The position numbers and the translations under genes are program-made. From contig CAKSPP010000053.1 in NCBI GenBank assembly GCA_934481505.1, positions 1 to 8,237 on the forward strand: a DNA stretch of 8,237 nt, written 5' to 3'. The notes under the pieces are model-generated. The model saw only the letters and a program-made list of their open reading frames with translations, was not told where the DNA came from and made no database searches. This stretch comes from an uncultured Eubacteriales bacterium (GTDB lineage: Bacteria; Bacillota; Clostridia; Oscillospirales; UBA644). The number at the start of each line of letters is the position of its first letter. Position 1 is the stretch's first letter. This document shows positions 1 through 4,823 of this stretch, piece by piece.

Positions 1-239
1 GGTCTGCTGTCAAAAAACTTGAAAACGACGGAATTATCCTGCTTTTAAGCGAAGGCAGAACCAAACGCATAAAGCTCACCGAAAAAGGAAAAACGCTTGC
101 CGACAACACCGTTAAAAAAATAATCGAAGCGGAAAACGACGTTTTTTCTTCATGGGAAAAGGAAGATGTCGAAAGCTATTTCAGGCTTACTGCAAAATAT
201 CTTGAAGATTTCAAAAAAAGGATAACGGAGAAGCAATAA
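1..239 (+). CDS. MarR-family transcriptional regulator, C-terminal part (5' end outside window)
   Basis: Only the last 78 codons are present, in the frame that starts at base 3 and ends with TAA at 237-239. The visible protein begins SAVKKLENDGII and continues LLLSEGRTKRIKLTEKGK, which is the end of the recognition helix and the beta-hairpin wing of a MarR winged-helix domain. The helical tail to FKKRITEKQ would form the dimerisation arm. MarR proteins are dimeric repressors that often sense small aromatic ligands and control a neighbouring efflux pump. The stop codon overlaps the start of the MATE transporter by one base (TAATG), so the two are co-transcribed and probably translationally coupled. 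The arrangement resembles the mepR-mepA pair of Staphylococcus aureus. The operator and promoter lie upstream of the window, so autoregulation is inferred. The family is fairly certain; the ligand is unknown. Confidence 0.85.
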   Translation, partial: SAVKKLENDGIILLLSEGRTKRIKLTEKGKTLADNTVKKIIEAENDVFSSWEKEDVESYFRLTAKYLEDFKKRITEKQ

Positions 240-1567
240 TGACGGGACTTGCAGATCATTTCACATACGGACGGCTTTTGCGTTTTACGATGCCGTCGAT
301 AATAATGATGATATTCACTTCGATATACGGGATAGTCGACGGATTTTTCGTTTCAAATTTCGTCGGGAAGACGCCCTTTGCCGCCGTGAATTTCATAATG
401 CCGGTGCTTATGATTTTGGGCTGCGTCGGCTTTATGTTCGGAATGGGAGGAAGTGCTCTTATTTCAAAAACAAGGGGCGAGGGCGACGAGAAAAAAGCAA
501 ACGAAATTTTTTCGCTTGTTGTTTTCGTTGCTGCGGCCCTCGGTGTTATAATAGCGGTTCTCGGAATAATTTTTCTCCGCCCTATTGCGGTTTTGCTCGG
601 AGCCGAGGGGCAAATTCTCGAAGACAGCGTGATTTACGGAACAATAATTCTCGCGGCGTTGCCGTTTTATATTATGCAATATGAATTCCAATGTCTTTTC
701 GCGACTGCGGAAAAACCAAAACTCGGACTTGCCGTAACGGTAGCGTCGGGCTGTACGAATATGGTGCTTGACGCCCTGTTTGTCGCCGTTTTTGAATGGG
801 GACTTGTCGGAGCGGCTGTCGCGACCGCTTTAAGCCAGTTTGTCGGCGGAATTATTCCTAATATATATTTTTCAAAGAAAAACAGCAGCGTTCTGCGGCT
901 TTCAAAATGCAAGTTTGATATAAAAGCGATAGGGAAAACCTGTGCGAACGGTTCTTCCGAATTTATGAGCAATGTTTCGATGTCGCTTGTAAGTATGCTT
1001 TACAACGCGAGCCTGCTGCACTATGCCGGCGAAAACGGGATTGCCGCCTACGGCGTTCTGATGTATGTCGGAATGATTTTCCAGGCTCTCTTTATCGGAT
1101 ATTCGGTCGGCAGTGCTCCTATTGTCGGTTTTAATTTCGGAGCAAAAAACAGAGACGAACTGAAAAGTGTGCTTAAAAAAAGCCTTGTTATAACCTTTTT
1201 CTGTGCGGTCTTTATGTTTGCCGCAGGCGTTTTTTTCGGAAAGCCGATGTCTTCGATATTCGTCGGATATGATCCGGAACTTCTCGAAATAACGACGCAC
1301 GCATTTATGATTTTTTCTTTTTCTTTCTTATTTTCGGGATTTGCGATTTACGGCTCGTCGTTTTTCACCGCATTAAACGACGGCTTGACCTCCGCCCTTA
1401 TTTCCTTTTTGAGAACGCTTGTTTTTCAGGTCGCCGCCGTTATAATTTTTCCCCTTTTGTGGGATGTTGACGGCATTTGGTTTTCGCTTGTCGCTGCCGA
1501 AGCCGCCGCAGTCTCCGCAACCGCGGTCTTCCTCTTTGCAAAAAGAAAGAAATACGGGTATATGTAA
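239..1567 (+). CDS. MATE-family multidrug efflux transporter (MepA-like)
   Basis: This 442-residue integral membrane protein has the usual length for a MATE antiporter and about twelve hydrophobic segments in two homologous halves. Recognisable landmarks are the N-terminal stretch RFTMPSIIMMIFTSIYGIVD, the GMGGSALISKTRGEGD loop after the second helix, SSEFMSNVSMSLVSMLYN opening the second half, and PIVGFNFGAKN in the later loop. MATE proteins export cationic and other drugs in exchange for Na+ or H+. The ATG at 239 overlaps the regulator's stop and has a GGAG eight bases upstream, which supports this start. The stop overlaps the next gene by one base. Linkage to a MarR regulator suggests substrate-inducible expression. 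The protein is intact, with no frameshift. The substrate and coupling ion cannot be read from the sequence. Confidence 0.92.
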   Translation: MTGLADHFTYGRLLRFTMPSIIMMIFTSIYGIVDGFFVSNFVGKTPFAAVNFIMPVLMILGCVGFMFGMGGSALISKTRGEGDEKKANEIFSLVVFVAAALGVIIAVLGIIFLRPIAVLLGAEGQILEDSVIYGTIILAALPFYIMQYEFQCLFATAEKPKLGLAVTVASGCTNMVLDALFVAVFEWGLVGAAVATALSQFVGGIIPNIYFSKKNSSVLRLSKCKFDIKAIGKTCANGSSEFMSNVSMSLVSMLYNASLLHYAGENGIAAYGVLMYVGMIFQALFIGYSVGSAPIVGFNFGAKNRDELKSVLKKSLVITFFCAVFMFAAGVFFGKPMSSIFVGYDPELLEITTHAFMIFSFSFLFSGFAIYGSSFFTALNDGLTSALISFLRTLVFQVAAVIIFPLLWDVDGIWFSLVAAEAAAVSATAVFLFAKRKKYGYM

Positions 1568-1923
1568 TGCAGACGATAGCCGAAGCTCTCGAAAAGCTGA
1601 AAAAATCGCCGTTCCGAGCAAAATTTCACCTTTCACAAAAGGACAAAGCCTATATTGCCGAAAAGGGGCTTGACGAAATAAGAAAGCACGCCGAAAGGTT
1701 TATTGCGGAAAGGCTCGCCCCGGCAAATCCGAAAAACGACGGAAAGCAAACGCCGATGAGAGGTCACCCGGTGTTTATTTCGCAGCACGCCTGTGCCTGC
1801 TGCTGCCGCGGCTGCCTTGAAAAGTGGTATAAAGTCCCGAAAGGGCACCCTCTTTCCGAAACAGAGCAGGAAAAGATAGTAAATCTTCTTATGGCGTGGA
1901 TAAAAAAGGAATACGAAAATTAA
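1567..1923 (+). CDS. DUF4186-family protein
   Basis: A 118-residue soluble protein recognised as DUF4186, a conserved bacterial family without a defined function. Family hallmarks seen are FRAKFHLSQKDKAYIAEKG (residues 16-34), RLAPANPKNDGKQTPMRGHPVF (about 49-70) and the Cys/His-rich segment SQHACACCCRGCLEKW (72-87), followed by an amphipathic C-terminal helix ending in MAWIKKEYEN. The Cys cluster (C76, C78, C79, C80, C83) next to His74 could bind a metal, but this is a guess. I placed the start at the ATG that overlaps the transporter's stop (TAATG); an in-frame ATG 90 bases further upstream lies inside the transporter and would add residues foreign to the family. There is no strong ribosome binding site, consistent with translational coupling. 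It is the last gene before a strong terminator. Its role beside an efflux pump is unknown. Confidence 0.85.
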   Translation: MQTIAEALEKLKKSPFRAKFHLSQKDKAYIAEKGLDEIRKHAERFIAERLAPANPKNDGKQTPMRGHPVFISQHACACCCRGCLEKWYKVPKGHPLSETEQEKIVNLLMAWIKKEYEN

Positions 1924-1950
1924 AAAATCCCCCGAATCGGGGGATTTTTT
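1922..1950. terminator. Bidirectional intrinsic terminator between the MATE operon and tam
   Basis: Arms AAAAAATCCCCC (1922-1933) and GGGGGATTTTTT (1939-1950) pair perfectly over 12 bp around a short GAATC loop, itself able to close with one more G-C pair. With A6 on one side and T6 on the other it can work on both strands. It sits exactly between the convergent stop codons at 1923 and 1951, so it probably serves both genes. Confidence 0.93.
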
Positions 1951-2715
1951 TCAGTCTTTTGTAACGGTAAAAAACAGTCTCGGCATTTTCAAAATTATCT
2001 TGCCGTTCTGCTGTATTTTGAAATTTTCCGAAATAAGTTTCTTTAAGTCGGCGATAAATTCTTCTTTTTCCGCGGGAGACAGAACATCGTAATACGGGCG
2101 CAGACCGCTCCCCTCATACCACCCGATAATATCGTCGAAAGAATTTACCGTGTGGTAATATTCCGATTCCCAGATTGAAAAATCGGCTGAAAGCGACGAA
2201 AGAATATCGTAATATTCCTCCGGCGTAAGCTCGTTAAAAAGCCGAATTTCCTTTAATTTTTTCCATTTCTTATCAAGCAGCGAAAACAGCAGCCCGTAAA
2301 AAACGGATTTTCTTTTATACGGAATCTGAACCGCAAGCCTGCCGCCCTCCGAAAGGTGAGAAAAGAGCGACGGGATAAGCGTTTGGTGATCGGGAATCCA
2401 ATGGATACAGGCGTTCGAAAAGATAAGGTCAAACTCCCCGAATTCCGAAATTCCGTCGGGCAAAAACGCTTTTTCGAAATGTATATCTGGGTGCTTTTTT
2501 CTTGCCTTTTTTAACATATCGTCCGACGCGTCAATTCCGAGAACTTTTTCCGTCCCGAAGCGGTTTGCAAGCAGAGCTGTACTGTTTCCCGGTCCGCAGC
2601 CTGCGTCAAGAATTTTTTCGGGCGAAAAGCCGGAAACACGCGAAAGAAGATCCGCCGCAGGCTGTGTTCTTTCCTTTTCAAATTTCAGATATTGAGCCGA
2701 ATTCCAGTCGGACAT
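1951..2715 (-). CDS. tam: Trans-aconitate 2-methyltransferase
   Basis: This 254-residue class I SAM-dependent methyltransferase resembles E. coli Tam (252 residues) along its whole length. It has the MSDWN start with YLKFEKER, the SAM-binding motif I DAGCGPGNSTALL (37-49), the acidic GIDAS strand (60-64), SNACIHWIPDH (100-110), then YYDILS, WESEYYH, GSGLRPYYDVLS and a C-terminal QNGKIILKMPRLFF. Tam methylates trans-aconitate, the spontaneous isomer of cis-aconitate that inhibits aconitase, and so relieves the TCA-cycle enzyme. The ATG at 2715 is preceded by a strong AAAGAGGTG (2721-2729), and a consensus-like promoter lies just upstream. It is monocistronic: the divergent gene lies on one side and a terminator on the other. 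A related small-molecule methyltransferase activity remains possible, but the match at both ends of the protein favours Tam. Confidence 0.85.
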   Translation of the reverse strand: MSDWNSAQYLKFEKERTQPAADLLSRVSGFSPEKILDAGCGPGNSTALLANRFGTEKVLGIDASDDMLKKARKKHPDIHFEKAFLPDGISEFGEFDLIFSNACIHWIPDHQTLIPSLFSHLSEGGRLAVQIPYKRKSVFYGLLFSLLDKKWKKLKEIRLFNELTPEEYYDILSSLSADFSIWESEYYHTVNSFDDIIGWYEGSGLRPYYDVLSPAEKEEFIADLKKLISENFKIQQNGKIILKMPRLFFTVTKD

Positions 2716-2735
2716 ATTATCACCTCTTTCTAACG

Positions 2736-2764
2736 ATTATACCACGGCGGAAAATGTTTTTCAA
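2736..2764 (-). promoter_or_regulatory. Sigma-70/SigA-type promoter of tam
   Basis: On the minus strand a TTGAAA -35 (2759-2764) and a perfect TATAAT -10 (2736-2741) are separated by exactly 17 bases. The expected start is near 2729, immediately before the ribosome binding site, giving a very short leader. Confidence 0.85.
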
Positions 2765-2776
2765 GAGTTGCAAAAC
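2756..2776. promoter_or_regulatory. Imperfect palindrome over both divergent -35 boxes (possible operator)
   Basis: GTTTTTCAA (2756-2764) and TTGCAAAAC (2768-2776) are inverted copies with one mismatch in nine, separated by GAG. The palindrome contains both -35 hexamers, so part of the symmetry comes simply from two back-to-back promoters. The flanking GTTTT/AAAAC extends it beyond the hexamers, so a dimeric regulator binding here could switch both operons. This is inferred from shape only. Confidence 0.3.
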
Positions 2777-2796
2777 CGAAAAAAGCGTGATATAAT
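2768..2796 (+). promoter_or_regulatory. Sigma-70/SigA-type promoter of the flavoprotein operon
   Basis: On the plus strand TTGCAA (2768-2773) and TATAAT (2791-2796) are separated by exactly 17 bases. Transcription would begin near 2803, about 20 bases before the ATG at 2823. It diverges from the tam promoter, with only three bases between the two -35 boxes. Confidence 0.85.
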
Positions 2797-2807
2797 TAAG
2801 GCGTATG

Positions 2808-2814
2808 AAAGGAG
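2808..2814 (+). promoter_or_regulatory. Ribosome binding site that fixes the flavoprotein start
   Basis: AAAGGAG lies eight bases before the ATG at 2823. An in-frame ATG at 2805 sits upstream of this site, only about two bases after the predicted transcription start, and is therefore rejected as the start codon. Confidence 0.8.
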
Positions 2815-2822
2815 CTTTTTAT

Positions 2823-3359
2823 ATGAAGATTACGGTTATAAGTTCAAGTTTGAGAAGAAACGGCAATTCCGAAATGCTCGCCGACGAATTTATCCGCGGA
2901 GCAAAAGAAAGCGGAAACGAAGTCGAGAAAATAAATCTCGGCGGCAAGAAAATAAATTTCTGCATAGGCTGCCTTTCCTGTCAAAAAACCGGCAAGTGCG
3001 TTATAAAGGACGACTGTGCCGAAATCAACGAAAAAATTCACGATGCGGATGTTCTTGTTTTCGCAACGCCCATATATTATTATGAAATGAGCGGTCAGTT
3101 AAAAACGGTTCTCGACCGTGCAAATCCGCTTTATGATTCCGATTATCGTTTCAAGGATGTTTATGTTCTTTCGACGGCGGCAGAAGATGAAGAATATGTT
3201 CCGAAGCGTGCCGAAGAGGGTATCTGCGGCTGGATAGACTGTTTTGAGCGTGCACACCTTGCAGGAACAGTCTTTGTCGGAGGGGTAAACGCTCCCGGCG
3301 ATATAAAGGGAAACGCGGGACTTCAAAAAGCATATGAACTCGGAAAAAATATTAAGTGA
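2823..3359 (+). CDS. Flavodoxin-fold NAD(P)H-dependent FMN reductase, iron-sulfur flavoprotein (Isf) type
   Basis: A 178-residue flavodoxin-fold protein. The N-terminal ISSSLRRNGNSEMLAD (6-21) is the FMN phosphate-binding loop, and TPIYYYEMSGQLKTVLDR (82-99) is the second flavin-contacting segment of the FMN reductase family. Between them FCIGCLSCQKTGKC places cysteines at 47, 50, 53 and 59 (CX2CX2CX5C), the compact motif known from archaeal iron-sulfur flavoproteins such as Methanosarcina thermophila Isf, where it binds a [4Fe-4S] cluster. It probably transfers electrons from NAD(P)H or ferredoxin to a small acceptor such as a quinone, nitro compound or oxygen species in the cytoplasm. Whether a cluster is really bound is not certain, because related Clostridia proteins with similar cysteines are often annotated as plain reductases. 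It is the first gene of a three-gene operon. Confidence 0.85.
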   Translation: MKITVISSSLRRNGNSEMLADEFIRGAKESGNEVEKINLGGKKINFCIGCLSCQKTGKCVIKDDCAEINEKIHDADVLVFATPIYYYEMSGQLKTVLDRANPLYDSDYRFKDVYVLSTAAEDEEYVPKRAEEGICGWIDCFERAHLAGTVFVGGVNAPGDIKGNAGLQKAYELGKNIK

Positions 3360-3368
3360 GGATAAGCT

Positions 3369-3761
3369 ATGGAAAGAGTATGTAAATTCTTAAAAGACGC
3401 GGGAACATATTATCTTGCGACGGTCGACGGCAACAAGCCGAAAGTAAGACCTTTCGGAACCGCCCATATTTTCGAAGGTCGGCTTTATATTCAGACAGGC
3501 AAAAAGAAAGCGGTGGCAAAACAGCTTGCCGCAAATCCGAACGTCGAAATATGTGCGATGTGCGGCGGCGACTGGCTCCGCATTTCGGGAGAACTCGTTG
3601 AAGACGACAGAAGAGAAGCGAGAGTTTCGATGCTTGACGCATACCCCGAACTCAAAAGCCTTTATTCCCCCGACGACGGCAACACACAGGTTTGGTATTT
3701 CAAAAACGCTACCGCCGTATTCTCTTCCTTTACGAAGCCCGAAGAAACGGTAAAATTCTGA
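3369..3761 (+). CDS. Pyridoxamine 5'-phosphate oxidase-like (PNPOx-like) FMN-binding protein
   Basis: This 130-residue protein has the small split-barrel layout of the PNPOx-like superfamily. The opening helix is MERVCKFLKDAGTYYLATVD, followed by the strand pair KVRPFGTAHIFEGRLYIQTG, the helix KKKAVAKQLAANPNVEICAM, then WLRISGELVEDDRREARVSM and the C-terminal strand TQVWYFKNATAVF. Short single-domain members of this kind usually bind FMN or another flavin/deazaflavin as homodimers. Most are not true PdxH enzymes, so no vitamin B6 role is claimed. It begins nine bases after the flavoprotein stop, with a GAGGA overlapping that stop, so the two are co-translated. Adjacency of two flavin-binding proteins suggests a shared redox or flavin-exchange task. 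The substrate is unknown. Confidence 0.85.
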   Translation: MERVCKFLKDAGTYYLATVDGNKPKVRPFGTAHIFEGRLYIQTGKKKAVAKQLAANPNVEICAMCGGDWLRISGELVEDDRREARVSMLDAYPELKSLYSPDDGNTQVWYFKNATAVFSSFTKPEETVKF

Positions 3762-3762
3762 A

Positions 3763-4467
3763 ATGACCAAAACCGTAAACCTCGGAAATCGGCGTGTGGA
3801 ATACACTCTCGAACGCAAGCGGGTGAAGAACTTAAACATGCGGATAAGTCCCGATAAAGGGATTTCTGTCTCGGTTCGCCGCGGCGTTCCGGAAGCGGAA
3901 ATCGAGCGGTTTATTCTCTCAAAAGCGGATTTTATTCTGAAAACACTCGACGGTTTTGAGAAAAGAGAAAAAGCCGTCCCCGAAAAAATCGAAGACGGAA
4001 AAACCGTCCTGATTTCGGGCAAAAGGCATTCCATCCGAATTGAAAAAGGAAACAACACCGTTGCCCTTTCGGAAAATGAAATTATTGTTTTCGCAAAAGA
4101 TCCCGAAAACGAAGAGGCGAAACGGAAAATTCTCGAAAAGTTTTTCAGGGAATACTGTGCCGCTAAAATCCTTCCGATGTGCGAAAAAGTCCTTAAAGAA
4201 TCAGCATTTTCGGACGGGCAACCTCCCGAAATAAGATTTAGGAAAATGAAATCGAGGTGGGGCTCCTGCCAACCGAAAAAACGGATAATCACCTTTTCGA
4301 CAGCATTGGCATTCGTCCCCGACGACTGCGTTTACTATGTTGTTGTCCACGAGTTCGCCCACCTAAAACAGGCGAACCACTCCGCAGCGTTCTATTCCGA
4401 AGTCGCAAAACTCGTCCCCGACTGGAAAACTCTGCGAAAAAAGCTTTCGGGGTATCCTATTACATAA
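3763..4467 (+). CDS. YgjP/DUF45-family M48-like zinc metallopeptidase
   Basis: A 234-residue cytoplasmic protein of the YgjP-like metallopeptidase family. The N-terminal half is a beta-rich domain (VEYTLERKRVKNLNMRIS, then VSVRRGVPEAEIERF). The catalytic half carries RKMKSRWGSCQPKKRI (160-175) and the zinc site VVHEFAHLKQANHSAAF (194-210), where His196 and His200 of HEFAH are ligands, Glu197 is the catalytic base and His206 is the likely third ligand. All key residues are present. No signal peptide or membrane segment is visible. The start codon lies one base after the preceding stop (TGA-A-ATG) and lacks a clear ribosome binding site, suggesting translational coupling. The stop codon is inside the left arm of the following terminator. 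Its physiological substrate is not established, and nothing obvious links it to the flavoproteins beyond co-transcription. Confidence 0.88.
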   Translation: MTKTVNLGNRRVEYTLERKRVKNLNMRISPDKGISVSVRRGVPEAEIERFILSKADFILKTLDGFEKREKAVPEKIEDGKTVLISGKRHSIRIEKGNNTVALSENEIIVFAKDPENEEAKRKILEKFFREYCAAKILPMCEKVLKESAFSDGQPPEIRFRKMKSRWGSCQPKKRIITFSTALAFVPDDCVYYVVVHEFAHLKQANHSAAFYSEVAKLVPDWKTLRKKLSGYPIT

Positions 4468-4503
4468 AAAACCCATTCCATTGCGGAATGGGTTTTTTAT
4501 GTA
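4461..4503 (+). terminator. Perfect 19-bp hairpin terminator after the metallopeptidase gene
   Basis: TACATAAAAAACCCATTCC (4461-4479) and its exact reverse complement (4485-4503) form an uninterrupted 19-bp stem with an ATTGC loop. T6 on the plus strand and A6 on the other side let it act in either direction. The stop codon of the metallopeptidase lies in the left arm. Confidence 0.92.
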
Positions 4504-4512
4504 AACAATGTA

Positions 4513-4541
4513 TTGCAATTTTGTAATAAGTATGTTATACT
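4513..4541 (+). promoter_or_regulatory. Strong plus-strand promoter with extended -10, facing the CRISPR array
   Basis: TTGCAA (4513-4518) is followed after 17 bases by TATACT (4536-4541), which is preceded by the extended -10 triplet TGT (4533-4535). The start would be near 4548. It lies just past the terminator of the preceding operon and reads through the antisense strand of the tracrRNA gene into the repeats. No protein-coding gene follows on this strand before the glmS terminator, so the likely product is pre-crRNA or an antisense RNA to tracrRNA. Confidence 0.65.
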
Positions 4542-4553
4542 TCCGACATAAAG

Positions 4554-4579
4554 AAAAAACGCCTTCCCAAAGGAAAGCG
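4554..4579 (-). terminator. Intrinsic terminator of the tracrRNA
   Basis: On the minus strand CGCTTTCC pairs with GGAAGGCG (8 bp, one G-U) around a TTTG loop, and six T residues follow directly (plus-strand A6 at 4554-4559). The T-tract occurs only on this side, which fixes the transcript's direction. Confidence 0.85.
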
Positions 4580-4627
4580 TAGTGCCGTTGCACAGTCGGA
4601 CAGAGCCGACGATTTCGGAAAATCCTT

Positions 4628-4663
4628 ATTTGAACTCGCGTGTAAGTCCATAGGGTAACAAAC
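4628..4663 (+). repeat. Degenerate CRISPR repeat forming the tracrRNA anti-repeat
   Basis: This 36-base segment aligns to the intact repeats over their whole length, with one inserted and one deleted base and about 29 identities in 37 columns. Shared blocks are TTTGA, CGTGTAA, TCCATAGGGTAA and CAAAC. Differences cluster after TTTGA, exactly where the crRNA:tracrRNA duplex is normally bulged. It functions as the minus-strand anti-repeat. The inner GTAAGT (4642-4647) is also inverted at ACTTAC (4662-4667). Confidence 0.85.
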
Positions 4664-4691
4664 TTACATTCGTATAATAGGGTAATCAAAC
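4664..4691 (+). repeat. Degenerate array-end CRISPR repeat (3' half only)
   Basis: The last 15 bases, ATAGGGTAATCAAAC, are identical to the 3' end of the intact repeats and are followed by exactly 30 bases before the next intact repeat. The 5' part is eroded: TCGTATAAT resembles repeat TCGTGTAAT with the following five bases lost. The changes create a perfect TATAAT (4673-4678) that could act as a plus-strand -10 box, and TATTAT on the minus strand. A well-placed -35 is missing in both directions. Confidence 0.75.
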
Positions 4692-4823
4692 ATTGCGAGA
4701 ACGCTTAAAAAACGACAACCTGTTTGAGTGTCGTGTAATTCCATAGGGTAATCAAACTGCGTTTACATCCCGCTCGCTCCGACTGTTGTTTGAGTGTCGT
4801 GTAATTCCATAGGGTAATCAAAC
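4664..4823 (+). CRISPR. Minimal type II CRISPR array: two intact 36-bp repeats plus one degenerate repeat
   Basis: Two identical 36-bp repeats lie at 4722-4757 and 4788-4823. They begin GTTTGAGTGTCGTG and end CCATAGGGTAATCAAAC, with the GTTTGA/TCAAAC ends inverted relative to each other. The intervals are 30 bp each (4692-4721 and 4758-4787) and unrelated to one another, as expected of spacers, and the degenerate repeat ends at 4691. The 36/30 spacing and repeat ends fit type II. The crRNA sense is plus, because the adjacent tracrRNA anti-repeat is complementary to that strand. The identical unit is really 40 bp, since T before and TGC after each repeat are also shared. No cas1, cas2, csn2 or cas9 lies in the window. 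The spacer targets are unknown. Confidence 0.9.

Larger units (their letters stand above)
4554..4667 (-). ncRNA. Type II CRISPR tracrRNA gene
   Basis: Read on the minus strand, 4663 down to 4628 is a degenerate reverse complement of the CRISPR repeat (anti-repeat). It can pair with crRNA repeat bases GUUUGA through UCAAAU and with CGUGUAA through UUACACG, leaving a small internal bulge, as in Cas9 guide duplexes. Immediately after comes AGTTCAAATAAGGATTTTCC then GAAATC, close to the S. pyogenes tracrRNA segment AGUUAAAAUAAGGCUAGUCC then GUUAUC, so GGATTTTCC (4617-4625) corresponds to the nexus. A GTCGG/CCGAC hairpin follows (4595-4610), then a terminator hairpin with U6. The 5' end is uncertain: a TATTAT -10-like box (4674-4679) would start RNA near 4667, but no good -35 is visible. 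Length is about 110 nt. The gene was found by structure and by resemblance recalled from known tracrRNAs, not by a search. Confidence 0.85.

Noticed and set aside
2805..2822. An upstream in-frame ATG for the flavoprotein, adding MKGAFY.
   Set aside because: The ribosome binding site lies inside this extension, and the predicted transcript starts almost at this ATG. The start at 2823 also gives the family's normal N-terminus.
3390..4292. A 300-codon open frame on the minus strand opposite the PNPOx-like and metallopeptidase genes.
   Set aside because: It is antisense to two genes with clear family motifs, has no recognisable domain and lacks a start signal. Such long shadow frames are common given the codon bias here.
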